Positions 24,471 through 36,911 of a DNA stretch of 64,000 nucleotides are shown in pieces; position 1 is the stretch's first letter; each line of letters starts with the position of its first letter. The notes under the pieces are model-generated. The model was not told the DNA's origin and did no database searches. It worked only from the letters and a program-made list of their open reading frames with translations. The position numbers and the translations under genes are program-made. Source of the stretch: Harmonia axyridis (Eukaryota > Arthropoda > Insecta > Coleoptera > Coccinellidae); assembly GCF_914767665.1 (NCBI RefSeq), contig NC_059507.1, positions 10,230,001 through 10,294,000 on the forward strand, read 5' to 3'.

Positions 24471-24789
24471 TAGCTAGCACGTTTTGTGATAGAAACAATG
24501 TTTTTTGTCCTACCAGTAGCCTCTGTGACTGAAAATTTTCATAGAGAAAATCGTTTCTCCCTTTTCATGAAAACAAACATCAATTTTGGTTTCTACATTC
24601 AATTTGTTAGAACAAAGAATAAAGATATCCTCAATTTTTTTCTGAACAAAGCACCTTTCTTAAATAAACAGCAAAAATTCAAAAATGATTTCGCATATGA
24701 TTACAGTCATGTTGTAATACTTGGAAATATTCAGCAAAAGCAATATAAAATCATAGATATGTGAAATGAATAAGTTGATGTCTGGAATA

Positions 24790-24921
24790 GTATATTGTGC
24801 AACAAATGGGGAAAGTACAACTTTTCTCGCGAGTGTTGAAGTTTGTGGCACGAGCCTGAAAGGCGAGTGCCGCAAACACACGAGCGATAAAAGGACTTTC
24901 TCCACATGTTGCACACTATAC
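24790..24921. repeat. Compound inverted repeat, GC-rich relative to surroundings
   Basis: Outer arms gtatattgtgcaac...ggggaaagt and actttctccac...gttgcacactatac pair imperfectly over about 29 bp. Inside, gtttgtggcac...gtgccgcaaac forms a second hairpin around a CpG-containing core. A related aactgc/gtaggaaaaag piece lies near 25,165. Probably a foldback MITE. Confidence 0.6.
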
Positions 24922-27900
24922 TTTTCCTACAACTGCACAAATTTCAATAATTCAAGTAATGAACTTGATTCAAATCAAAATGACCTTCGTTGACAGTATG
25001 TGCTAATTTTTTGCGTTTCCATAGAAACGACTCAAAAGCCCAATTTCATTGGTCTACCAAGCGAGGTGTGGGCAAAGTGCCGTGGGGAACAATATTTCCC
25101 ACAGTATGAGCAATACATAGTTTTGAAATTGAGTAAGCTATAAAAAATACGCTACTTTCCATAGCAGTTGTAGGAAAAAGTTATTTATTAACATCAGTAT
25201 TTTTTTCTTTAGTTTTAGTAACAAGGAATGAACTAAAATTCACTTTTGTTCTGAATTTTTCGTTGAAATGCAGAAGCTGCAGAACCTAACAGAGGAATTA
25301 TAGATGCTCGTGTAGTTCATTAAAACTTATCGAAATATTCGTAGCTTATTCGGCTTGCATGTTAATAAAAGATTAATAGGAGACGTTGGAAGAATAATTA
25401 AAATCTAATTCTTCGTACTTCTGATAAAAATCCAAGGTTCAACTCTAGGAGAGTAGCTCAGAAAATTCTAATACCGAAGTTCCAACTAAATCACGAACAA
25501 TAAAAGATGACCACAGACATTGATGTGTAGTGTTTAGGAAAGAATTAATTAATTATTTATTCCATGATTGATGCCTTCTTGTACAACAAAAGGTCTCAGC
25601 TACCGTAAAGATTGTATAATCACGGCCATTGCCAAATATTCTAACATTGAACTAAATATTCAGACTGAATATTTCTTTTGTATAATATCTTTTATATATA
25701 GGTACGAGCGTACCTATTCGTCTTTGAAGTTCATCAATTATTTCTGTTGGACGCAAGGGCGTAGAAAATAGGAAGGAACATTGTTTCATTGTTTGAAAAT
25801 GACCGTAAAATAATTTAGTATTTAGGTAACTCAAAAGATCGAATCATTACATTTTTACTATAGCAATCTGTTTGAGCTAAGAATTCGACATTTTTTTAAA
25901 TGCCTGTACTTTCCTTAATTTCTATAAAGGAATTGAATTTTTTCAAACTCAAGAAAATTGGCGGAAAAACATTGTAAAGAATGTCGAAATTCGTTGCAAA
26001 ACACTAAATAACCCAAAGTAAAAAATGCAAATGACACACAGGAATGAGTTTACTTCAATGTGACGTCATCGTAACTTCGTCCAATCGAATATTCGTTGAT
26101 TATTATGGGATAATAAGAGAGTGAATTATTATTCAAAATTTTAGAGCTTTTGTTGTACCATATTTTTGCTAAATTAATTCATCTATATTGTTTTTATTAG
26201 TCTAATTTATTAAAAGGTCAAGTTAATGAATTTTCTGGTGCTGATGACGTCGCGCTGTTCACTGTAAAAATCTACGTTAATTTTATTAGGTAATCTTCAT
26301 TAATAATCACAACTCTATAGCTGTTTCTTGTTTCCAACAATAGATAAGCTTTAAACCAGGTTTACATCCAGTCAATAATTTTCCCTTCCTGCCCCCGTAT
26401 TGATGTCTTAAACTAAACATCATTTATCTAATTATTGTGTGGACGCAACGATGCAGGACCACTTTCTATAATAAAAAGTAGCGCGTGAGATAAGATATTT
26501 TCATCTTTATTTAACATTGTCCGTTTCCTCAACAATCTGTCCACTTCCGGTAGTACTCCCACATAATACCTAACCAATTTGTGTATCAAAAGTTACACAG
26601 ACTGACGATGATGTCACTTATTATGGATTAAGTAGATAGTGTACTACAGTATGAATAAAACTATAAAATGATTTTAATATTTTTCCATTTTCACTTTAAC
26701 TGAAACGATAAAACTCTGTGAGAAAATAAAAGTTTGCCGATTCAGCTCCAGGGATGTGCTTCGCCAACTCTTCTTCCCATACCTGATTCAAATGTTACCT
26801 ACTGATATTATTCAGATCGATTCTGCAAAAGTAGTTTGATGGTAACATTTAGATACCTCTATTTGGTAGATCTAGTCATTATTCTTCCATCATACCTTAC
26901 TCATAAAATCAAAATAATCAATAAATTTCGTTCCAGATGTCTAAAAAACTCAGAAATCTATGCAATGAATAATGATTCACATTTAAGATTATTTATATAT
27001 TACTTATTTTTATGTATATATTCTTCTGTACATTTTATATGTTTATTCAATTGAATTAAAAATTCCACTAATTTGACAAAGCATTTTTATTTAAATAATC
27101 TCTTAATATGTTAATTTTATAATATATATATAACATAATATGTGTCGATGAATCTCAGTACTAGCAGAGGATATGTAACGGGGCATCATACATTTCAACG
27201 TATGATACAAGAGAACAGATAAAAACCTCAGCAAAAACTCTGTCTCCCCGTATAAAAAAATATATTATAATATGGGATAAAAAATAGAAGCTACTAGTGA
27301 ATGTGGAATACTGTGAAGATTTGAAATTCGCGCCAGATATAGATTTCTTTTTCGTTAGATGATTTCAGCGCCACCTTTTCCTTCAGTTGTGAACTGCGAG
27401 CCTAAAAGTGGGTCGCCATTTAGCACTAGGGTTAGTACGGCGTTTCCTATCTTTCTCTCCTTAATCTTTGCTGATAATATTTTGTAGACAATTTGGTTAT
27501 TCGAAGAGCACATTCCGGGTTCCTACCCTCTTCTTCCGTAGGTGGCGTCATTTGAAAAATGGGCATATATCCATAGATAAATTAGTTCTAGATCAGTTTG
27601 TCTATGCATATATTCATGGAAACCATAGCAAAAACCTTGCAGTCACTGGAAGGAGATTAATATTAAAATGCAAATATTTCATGCGGCGGAATATATGTAA
27701 GCGACATAGAAAACAATGCCTACAAAAGTCGTCAGTTACCTCAAATTTTTTCAAGATTGATTGTGCACAACAGTATTTCTAGAAATCTCGGTTCCGTTCT
27801 AGTTTCAATTACCTTTTTCATTTGAATATGAATGAATGAAAATGCAAGATGTTGCCTGAAAAATGGAAGTACTTCATCAACTCTGTTCCTAAAAAATATT

Positions 27901-28204
27901 TCTGTAACCTAAAGATTGGACACCACAGAACACAAATAGGACATTTCTGTGCGTAGAATATTCTAACACTCTGTGGAATACTCCAATATATTTAGTATTC
28001 TGTACTCCAAACCAAATCGTATTATTTATCTATGATTGCAGCAGTCTCTGTGATTAATGATTATCAATCTGTGTGTTCTGTGATCAAAAGAAAGATTAGG
28101 TAACCATCTTTCATCATTTTCATGAAGTTTTCAGCTATTCACTGATTCCTTACTACGAATATTGATCGTACTAATTTTAATTATAATATTTGTATATCAA
28201 TGTT
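24922..28204. other. Long intergenic stretch, nothing recognised
   Basis: No gene was recognised in 3.3 kb. The part just upstream of 28,205 must contain the promoter and 5'UTR of the microprotein locus. An AG|GTAACC donor-like site near 28,100 could end a 5'UTR exon, but this is speculative. Confidence 0.35.
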
Positions 28205-28345
28205 ATGTTTAAACCAGGAAGACAACGAAACCTCTTCAAAAGTGTTCTTGGTTTAGCTATTATCGTTCATATCGGTGTTTACTTTCTGAAACCTTATTTG
28301 AAACCTGCAGAAGTAACACCTGACAGTAAAACCAAACAAATTTAA
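28205..28345 (+). CDS. Microprotein 1 of a tandem trio, 46 aa, one membrane span
   Basis: ATG at 28,205, TAA at 28,343. The protein has a basic N-terminus (MFKPGRQRNLFK), one hydrophobic span (about residues 13-28) and VYFLKPYLKP right after it, then a short polar tail. It is the first of three ORFs separated by only 29 and 16 nt, with no room for promoters or introns, so a shared mRNA is likely. The layout and the span-to-KPY junction resemble ORF 2 and the vertebrate mitochondrial outer-membrane microprotein PIGBOS1. Function is unknown; a mitochondrial or ER membrane site is inferred from this resemblance only. Confidence 0.72.
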   Translation: MFKPGRQRNLFKSVLGLAIIVHIGVYFLKPYLKPAEVTPDSKTKQI

Positions 28346-28374
28346 TATATAACATAAGGGTCTCTCAAAATAGT

Positions 28375-28524
28375 ATGAGGATCCGAAGACCATTTGGTCT
28401 CAGTGGATTTGAACTTGGATTAGTTACTGTTGTAGGAGTATTAGGAGGTTTATATATTTGGAAGCCTTATTTTCAGGAACTGAAAAAAGAAAAAGAAATT
28501 AAGGAAAAAGTAGATACCTCTTAA
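28375..28524 (+). CDS. Microprotein 2, PIGBOS1-like, 49 aa
   Basis: ATG at 28,375, TAA at 28,522. Residues 1-10 are basic (MRIRRPFGLS). One span follows (about 11-28, GLVTVVGVLGGLYIW), then KPYFQELKKEKEIKEK, a charged helix. Human PIGBOS1 (54 aa) has the same order: short basic start, a span ending in a G-G-x-Y-I motif, an aromatic/Q-P-x-F junction and a K/E-rich helix. PIGBOS1 sits in the mitochondrial outer membrane and contacts CLCC1 at the ER; whether the insect protein does so is unknown. Start and stop lie 29 and 16 nt from the neighbouring ORFs. Confidence 0.72.
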   Translation: MRIRRPFGLSGFELGLVTVVGVLGGLYIWKPYFQELKKEKEIKEKVDTS

Positions 28525-28540
28525 ATAATATCCCTCAACC

Positions 28541-28735
28541 ATGACAAGCTTCAAGAAGAGAGCTTATGGAAATCCTGTTCTACTAGTTTCATCGGTCTTG
28601 CTATTCTCATCAGCATTTTACATGGTATATAAGCACTATTATCAACCTTATGCTTTAAAAAGGCAATTAATGAAACAAGGGGAATTGATAAGGCCACTTT
28701 TGGAAGGAAGCACTAAGGGTGGAAGTCAAAATTGA
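28541..28735 (+). CDS. Microprotein 3 of the trio, 64 aa, one membrane span
   Basis: ATG at 28,541, stop at 28,733-28,735. Basic start (MTSFKKRAYGN), one span (about residues 12-29, ending AFYMVYK), then HYYQPYALKRQLMKQGELI and a Gly/Ser tail. The aromatic-x-P-Y junction after the span echoes ORFs 1 and 2 (KPY, KPY, QPY), suggesting that all three descend from one ancestor. HYYQP...GEL also recalls the UQCC6/BRAWNIN microprotein (a YYRP...GEL arrangement), a complex III assembly factor. Both relations are tentative. Confidence 0.7.
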   Translation: MTSFKKRAYGNPVLLVSSVLLFSSAFYMVYKHYYQPYALKRQLMKQGELIRPLLEGSTKGGSQN

Positions 28736-29303
28736 GATTATAAAAAAATTGCTCTTTATAATAAAGTATGTTTCAGTAGTAAAAGTGATTCATTTTGAGT
28801 ATAAAATACCTAACCCTGAATATACTTGGCTTGACTGTATTCAGGTATTAAAAGAAGCGAAAATTAAGTTGAGATTTTCAGTAATTACCTTGATTCTTGC
28901 TGAAAGCTATTCAAATTAAATACCTATTTCGCCATGGATAAATTTGTTTAGTGTGACTATATTTATTTCATACACTGTTAGTTTTTAGAGATATTATTTT
29001 TCTTATTTATAACTGCCTTTTTACTGATAGATAGTACTATGTTCTCTTCAAAATTTTCAAACATGTGGAAATTAATTTTAGATTGTTGGTTATAAACAAA
29101 AGAAGATGAAGCTGATGGGATAAATTGAAACAAAGAATATTATACAACTATTTATCCTATAAATGATTTTTTAAAGAAATATTAATTCAAACATTATTTT
29201 TCACCAACTGTAAATTAACATAAATTCACTTTATTTCACTATACATGTGTTTCTTCGTGGCAACTATTTACTTCATTATTTTTATGTGAGTCGTAATACA
29301 TTC
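28736..29303. other. 3' flanks of the microprotein locus and dalao
   Basis: Convergent ends of two transcription units. AT-rich 3'UTR-like sequence with no coding potential recognised. Confidence 0.45.
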
Positions 29304-32300
29304 TTAGTCCTTTTTTTCTTCACCTAGATTTTCGTCATGGGCATCTGAAAATGTATCAAAAATGAGAATAAAAAAATAAGGACAGTATGGAAGACTTTTT
29401 CCGGAAACTGACAATTCCATAATTCAGAGAATTTATCACCAACATAGCCGATGGGGATCCTGTAAAGTCAAGGTCTATAGATTACACAGGTTGAAGAGTG
29501 GGGTAACGAGTCATCCAGTGTCTGTCAAGGTCTATAGGGTGCTGTATCGCCATTAGCCATCATTGACAGACATTTTATCTTAGCTATTTTATGATCGAAG
29601 ATAATAAAGACTATTTAGGATAGGATTCACGCGATTAAACTAATAAGAAAATCCGTGTAAACCCACGATTTCATTGCAATCAAATGTTATTTATTTGAAT
29701 GTGTACAACGAGTGACGTCACGAATGGTTGACGTTGATTGGTTGAAAGTTACGAGGCAACCTGTCTAAATCTATATACCTTGCCGTAAAGTTATCTGATA
29801 GTGGACTTTATAATAGGTAATTTTTCAAAGGTGACAGGACTTGTGACAATCAATGACAGATTATAAGTTGACGTTAGTTTGACAGATATTATGTTTATTG
29901 CCAAGCATAGAAAGGGCTGCAGAATGATTGTTCTGCTTTTGAAAGATGAAAATTATAAATTTGATGAAAAATTGTGGGATTTACACATTCAGAATTAGCC
30001 TAATAACAGGATACCAATAAATGACTATTCATTTCTTCTTTTAGAGCAAGACAAGTGATAAGCGTTACTTCTTTGCCTTCATCACTCTGATGTAACACTT
30101 TTAACATCACTGTGTATATATATATACATATATAATAATAATTTAATGAACCAAAAAACAATAGACATACCCTTACTATCCTCAGATACATTATCCTCTG
30201 ACATTCTATGATCGGCTTCCGGTTGCGATGGGGGATGTACGCCATACATATGATGTCCAGTAGGAGGGTGATTTTCAGGTGCACCCGCAGATACTGGTTG
30301 CTGCCCCTCCATTGAAGGCATTCCAGAATGGGGAGGAAAATGATGGGGTCTATTCATATGAGGCGGATACTGATGGTAAGACTGAGGATAATAGGAATGA
30401 GCAGGAAACTGTCCGGGATAGGGTTGCGGTGGGCCCTGATGATAAGATTGCTGCTGTTGTGGGGGATACGGAGGATAAGCAGGATGGGGAGGTCTTGGAG
30501 GAAGAGGTACCGACTGCGAAGCATTCTGCGGAGGATACTGCTGGTACGGTGGCACCTGCGAAGGTGGCATCATTGAAGTCTGCGAAGGATGTGGTGGTAC
30601 CGGATGAGCTGGAGGGTGGGGCGTAGAATGAACAGGAGCATGAGGGGGAATATTATGGGTTGGCACACTACCTGAACCTTGGGTAGGCATGTGGGGTTTA
30701 TGGGGAGGAGCAGGAGGCATACCTGGGTGGATCGGGGGCATACCGGGATGATTTTGTGGAACTCCAGGATGATGCGGTATCGAATGACCGGGCGGCAACT
30801 GAGCTGCAGGCTGAGGATGATTGGGAGGAGGAGCCATCGAACTTGATGTGGTCGACATATTCAAGGAAAGAGCTGTTGGAGGGGGAGTTTCTGAATGTTG
30901 ATGCGACTGTGGGGAAGGAACGGATTGCTCCGAGTTCCCAGAAATGTAAGATGGATGTGGATGGAAAGGCTGCTTTTCTACAGGTTTTGGCGGCTCGGTA
31001 CGATTAGCCACTCCGTTGAGGGGTCTCTGATTTGCAATTCCACTCGGACCAACGGGAGCCTCGGAGTTTGAATGTTCATCCTTATCTTGATCCATTGGCT
31101 AGAAATTACATTACAGAATGACAATATACCGTATTTATGCATGGATTATTCTCAAGTCTTAATCTTTCACAAATATGACAAACAATTTTCATTCATACAT
31201 ATTGAGTTTAAAGCTTTCATAGGAGTTTAATGAGGTTGTTCCAATAAGGGTGCAAGATTTAAATAGCACTCCGTTTCGGCTGCCTTAATGACGCATTTAT
31301 TCATTAAATAGTAACCTCAAACAGATTGCTCAATTAGGAATGTAATAAATCAAAGTTATCTTTACAATGAAATACTATCAAAAATGTATTACTTTATGCC
31401 AAAGTGATCTTCACAAGAGAAAACGGTTGAATCTATAAACATAAAATAAAGATTATTATTATTATAAACACTTTTATATATGGCACTGGATTGTTTATAC
31501 TTCCAAGTGAAGTTATGTGTGTAAAATTGCAATTCAGCGACCTCTTTGAATTTTCATGCAATGTGAATCGAAAATATTCACATGAAACAAATCTGTCGAA
31601 TAGCTTATACCCTATTCTTCTGCCGTGCTTACCTCTGGATCTGATTGATTATTTTCTGCTGCTGGTTGAGAATGCTGAGATTCCGGAGAAGACATCACTT
31701 CTTGATTTGATTTTCCATTTTCCTCGATCTTGGGTTTTGGAGGTTCTTCGAACCTTTGTGCTCTTTCCCTCTTCAGAGATTCATATTGCTTTTCTACCAT
31801 TTTCTGGAATGTTTCTTCATCAACTGCTGGCTTACAGTGCTAAAACAGTAATGCATGAAAATCTTCGTTATTAATTTCGCTAAGTAGCCACTTTATGATT
31901 TCATAACAGCAAATACACAGAACGAAATAGATAATGATAACAACATACTTTTTTTAATTCTTCTTGGAAGGCCTCACTGCTCTCGATAAATTTCATTTTC
32001 TTGGCTTCAAATTTCTCTTCGATCTGCTGCAGTTCAGCTTCCAGTTTCTTCTGATGCATTGTTAAAGACTGAACTTGCCTTTTTAAAACTTGCAACCTAC
32101 CAGTTGTTATGACAGATCTTACATCTGGAACTACAGTTTCCGAAAAAATCTCATTTATCAAACGATGATTCCTAAGGTATCTCGCATATGCTACATGTTT
32201 CACTGAATATCCATCATCTTGGTCTGAAATATTTTATAAGGGATACAATGACATATTGTACATTTAATTTTTTGGTGCCTAATCCAGAGAAAGAGGAGGC

Positions 32301-35300
32301 CATAATTTTGCTCAAATGTATGAAATATTCGAATTTTGAGCCTATAGTGGTCTCAAATGATCGGGTTCAACTCACTGATGAAGAAATCAAAATCCGGAGT
32401 TATAACAATAACAATAACAATAATATTTATTTCAAAGATTATCACAGATACAACAGGTGCAAATGATAAAATTGAAACATGTCAGACGAAAACACAGTCA
32501 ACGCTGGATGATGGAACAGTAACTATAATATTCATTTAGATTATAAGGTTCTGCATCAAGGACAAACTGACGAACTCTTGTTACATAGAGACTCACACTA
32601 TCAATAGCCCAGAAATATTTTGGGAGAGCATTATATAATTTCATACAAGTGTACATTGTGCTTTTTTGAGTGAGTGTGAGTGAAACCTTTGGCACTTGAT
32701 AAGGTATCATTTGTCGTGTATTATTTAGATTCTTAAAGTCAGAAAACAGTTCTTTGTGTTTATAAATGAATAGCAAAGATCTAAAAACAAACAAGCCGGG
32801 TACAGTCAAAATATTATGCTTTTTAAATAAACCTCTACACGATTCCCGAAAAGGTAGTCTTAACATCGACCTCAACGTCATTTTTTGAGTAATGAAAAGG
32901 GTATTAGTATGTGGGCTGTTACCCCAGAATATTATTCCATATGACAGCAACGATTCAAAATTTGCAGAATAAATTATTTTCAATACATATAAGCTAACTT
33001 GATGCTTCAAAACGTTGATCGAATACAAGACAGACAGCAGTCTCCCATTCAAGTAATCAACATGTTGACGCCACTTCAAGGTAACATCAACATGGACACC
33101 CAAAAACTTAATAGACTCACTAGTTGTAATATCATTACCAAGAATCCTTACTGACAATGGAAATGAACGACGAGAGCGATCGCTATGGAAAAAGATAAAG
33201 TTAGTTTTGGCAATGTTTAACTTTAAACTGTTATCACCACACCAGGAAGTTACAGACTCGAAAGCATCTTCAGCTCTATTGATAACGGTGGCTAAATCAT
33301 CGTCGGAAACTATGATATTAGTATCATCAGCGTACAAAGAGAACATACAAGCCAGATCACCAACCACCTCCGGCAAATCGTTAATGTAAATCAAGAACAA
33401 AAGCGGTCCAAGGACACTCCCCTGAGGCACACCCCTAGTAACTGTAACATCATCTGATATACAAGTCGTTCCATCCCGTACTAATTCAACTCTCTGCTTT
33501 CGATTACTGAGATAACTTCTAATTAATAGAAGTTGATTATCCCTAATGCCGCAAGCCTCTAATTTTTCTAATAATTTTTCATGATCTACACTGTCAAACG
33601 CTTTAGACAAGTCCAGAAACATACCAAGTGGAATGCTTCCATCCTCCAAGGCCTTTAAAATCTCATTCAAGAGTTGAAATATGGCGGTTTCAGTGGATTT
33701 TTGTGGTACAAAACCATGTTGAAATTTGCTGAAAACATGCAACTTTTTAAAGAAAGAGATTAAACGGATAGAAAGGACTTTTTCAAAAATTTTAGAAAAA
33801 GATGTCAAGAGATTAATTGGTCGATAATTTTCCATTTCCTCATGGGAACCCTTTTTAAAAAGAGGCTTAACAACTGATATTTTTAAGGATTCTGGAAATA
33901 TTCCTTCAATAAATGACCTATTAATGATGAAACTTAAGGGTTTTGCAATTAAATGTATACATTTTCTCAGCACCTTCATAGGAATCCCATCATAACCATA
34001 TGATGAGGAATTTTTCATTTTATCAACAATTGATATTAATTCAGATGGTAAAAGGTTAAACATAAAGAAAGATTTGTGACATTTTGATTTTACAGTAAAA
34101 TTGCCGAGTGATGAATGCGTACTTCCTCCCATGTTACTGAAAAACTTATTAAACTCGTTTGCCACCGTGACAAGCTCCCCAGAGGGTATCCCAGACCGTA
34201 CATCCTGTTTGCCTCTCAGTTCTCTTATCAATGTCCATGTTGCTTTGGATTTATTGTCAGAATTGGTTATTATGTGACCATAATGCTCCTGTTTAAGTTT
34301 AGAAATAAATCTGTCATATTCCAGTTTTTTAGATTTATATTTCCCGAAAAATTGCGAATCAATTCTAGACATTGTATACAAAATATCAAGATCATTTTTT
34401 ATTCTGAGTAATTGTGGGTTAGATTTAAAACTTTTCTTTGAATTTTTTGTTGCTACTTTAAAAGGAAATGAGTTTTCAAATAAATATTTGAAACGACTGG
34501 AAAAATAAGACCACATACCGTCAACGTCACCACCACCGAAAGCATACAATGGGGACCAATCTACATCTGAAAGGGTTTCGAGAAACGTCACTATGTTATT
34601 TTGACTAAAAGCACGATATTTAATGCGATTTTCTAGATTAGAAACTTTCATAGTATCAATATTAAACTCAACAGAAATGGCACTATGATCTGACAAGTGT
34701 GGCTGCAGAACTCTTACATGGCCATCATGAATATTCGTCAAGATATTATCCAAGCAAGAAGAAGAATGGAAGGTTATACTCTTATGAAATTTTGTTTTCT
34801 TAGTAATTGAAAAAATACTCATCTGATAGAACTGAAAATTGGAAAACAATAAAGAAATAGTGAAACGAATGCAAAATTTTGTAATATTGAGATTAAAAAA
34901 ATTTTTTTTTGTAGATTTTCAGAATCAACAGTGTTTATATCAATTTGTGTGTATATGAACTGATTGATTTGTGTTTAGTTTTTTCGATCATTTGTAGGGT
35001 TGATCAATACATAAATGAACAATTCTAAATACCATCTTCATCCTCTGCAGGCTGTATTTCAATTCTTCTATCCCTGTCTGCCGCTTGCTTAGATGATTCT
35101 CTTCTTTCATGGGTTTCTCCGTCATTTCCTTGTCCTGAAATAAATATCTTAGTTATCAAATTCAATATTTTTTTTAAAGTTATTACCAGATTTTTTATTT
35201 TTTGCAGCAATGAATGCTAAATATGCTGGAGAGTTGTGATAGTTTTTCAAACTTTTTTCATATTCCACTTTTTCATTTTCATACTCTTCAACAAATTCTT

Positions 35301-36894
35301 GTTTTTGTTCTTCAGGTAAATCTCTCCACATCTGTCCAATAATTCTTCCTATTTCCCATAATTTTAAGTCAGGATTCTGAGCTTTGACTTGATCCCAAAC
35401 CTTTCTACTGTACCTCATATAAGGCATTGTAGGTTTTTCAGGCGCTTTCGGTGGCTTGAGATTTTTTGCATCATTCTAAAACGAAAATCACAATAAAAAA
35501 ACCGAAACCCATGTTACAACTGGCTATAAATAGATCTTTAAATTTTCGTAAATGAAAAAATATGAAATACTAACCGAGGCATTCTTTCCAATTTTTTGGG
35601 GAACAAAACCTGAATGACCATTTGGTGTAGAGACAAATGGATTTGTTTCTTTCTAAAATCAAAATTTTTGTTAATGAATTAATTTTTTGTTTATTTGAAC
35701 CACTCACTGCTGAAGAGGATCCGGAACCACCTGAAGCCCTCAAACGTTCTGTAATTAAAATGATTAAACAAATATGTATAACTGAAAAAATTATCTACTG
35801 CAAAACAAAAAACAATACTCAAAAATAAATCAAAATTGTTTTACACAATGAGCAAAACTAATATCAGAAGAAAAATATCAATGCCATGCATTTTCAGACT
35901 TATTTATATGAATGTAGAGTATATACGAATAATTATAAAAATCGCTTAACCAATTATTTGCATTTGTTAGTTCAATATGAATCACTATATAATACAATAA
36001 AACTCAGAAGCAGTAATTTCAAAATAATTGTTTTCATATAAAATAGCTTTTAACAGATAAAATATAAATGCCAAATAAAATATAGCTTCAAGAAGATACA
36101 TAGAATTAAGCACTAGGCATTGCAATCTACCTAAATTTTCTTCCTATTTCAAGAACATGGCATAAAATAATTTGTTATTCAACTACTATATTTAAGCTAC
36201 TTGAAATATCGAGAAGTACTGAACCTGAAAAAATACACATAATCTCAAACTTGATACTGACCCCAATTTACTGATATAAAAAACTTTTTATCATAAATTA
36301 TTATGGTTCAGAACAATATCAATAGAACTCACACTTTGAATAGAAATATTCAAGAACACTTCGCAACACAGAATATAAAGTTGTTTAGAGATTTATGCTA
36401 GTAAACAAGCAATATGTTCAGTCAAAGAATTCAAATTAAAAATCTAAAGTTACCTTTCAATATGTTGAAAGTCATGGGAGAGCCAGCGGCCAGTAAATCT
36501 GAACAAACACAAACAAAGCTTATATAACCATGAACACTAATCTACTAAAGGTCATCGTTTTGTATCTGTATTCTGAATTTTGAAGAAAAATTCAATAAAC
36601 ATAGGGAAAAATATCTTGGATAATAAGTAATAATTTTTAGAAATATTTAAATTCAAAAAACCTATACAGATGCAAATCATGCCAAATTCTCCTAGTGCCA
36701 AATTTAAAAGTAGATACAAGCCCTTTTCAGAACAGAAACTACATCAAAATGCTCATACTAATCATGCAATCAATCTAAGCAAAATATTTTAGGGTAATTA
36801 TTCTTTATTTTCAGATGTTCATATCCTTACGGTTGGGTGTTTGGGGGCTAGGCATTTGCATTGCCACTTGTTTATAGTTTGTTGGTAAAGCCAT
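29304..36894 (-). CDS. dalao: BAP111/dalao (SMARCE1), HMG-box subunit of SWI/SNF, 689 aa
   Basis: Ten minus-strand coding exons: 36894-36831, 36498-36454, 35748-35708, 35652-35575, 35475-35187, 35134-35033, 32223-31949, 31839-31633, 31098-30171 and 29344-29304. All junctions have GT-AG and the phases match (689 codons). The protein starts MALPTNYKQV. The HMG box is in exon 5 (PPKAPEKPTMPYMRYSRKVW through YHNSPAYLAFIAAK). Exons 6-7 encode HVAYARYLRNHRLINEIFSE and a coiled coil (KRQVQSLTMHQKKLEAEL). The C-terminal 300 or so residues are rich in Pro, His, Gln and Tyr. SMARCE1 is about 411 aa in man; the long low-complexity tail fits insect homologs. It is a DNA-binding subunit of the BAP/PBAP remodelling complex in the nucleus. 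The intron between exons 6 and 7 carries a LINE. A 5'UTR acceptor precedes the ATG at 36,911. Confidence 0.95.
32399..34855 (-). mobile_element. Non-LTR retrotransposon (LINE) with intact 783-codon polymerase ORF, in a dalao intron
   Basis: A minus-strand ORF (34,849-32,498) starts inside the APE-type endonuclease (CLDNILTN..., then the SDHSAISVEF block with catalytic D-H). It continues through the complete reverse transcriptase: ENYRPINLLTSFSKIFEKV, FLDLSKAFDSVDHEKLL, RGVPQGSVLGPLLFLIYIND, the YADDTNIIV active site, and a C-terminal KLYNALPKYFW. The 3' end is a (taacaa)n simple repeat at about 32,400-32,430. The 5' end is truncated within the endonuclease, as usual for LINEs. An ORF without stops over 2.3 kb implies a fairly recent insertion. 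It lies in the same orientation as dalao. Clade unassigned (CR1/L2/Jockey-like range). Confidence 0.9.
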
Positions 36895-36911
36895 AATGGA
36901 TTGGATATAAC

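Noticed and set aside
27468..27782. A 104-codon plus-strand frame
   Set aside because: No recognisable domain, no conserved splice context and unremarkable composition; it could be chance.
30279..31007. Plus-strand open frames across 30,279-31,007
   Set aside because: Antisense shadows of the Pro/His/Gln-rich C-terminal exon of dalao; biased composition removes stops on the other strand.
30082..31095. A stand-alone 337-codon proline-rich gene starting at its own Met
   Set aside because: The splice acceptor at 31,098 is in frame with the preceding dalao exon, and a donor at 30,170 leads to a short last exon, so this is an internal exon.
31491..31874. Plus-strand 127-codon frame
   Set aside because: Antisense to a dalao exon and its flanks; no similarity of its own.
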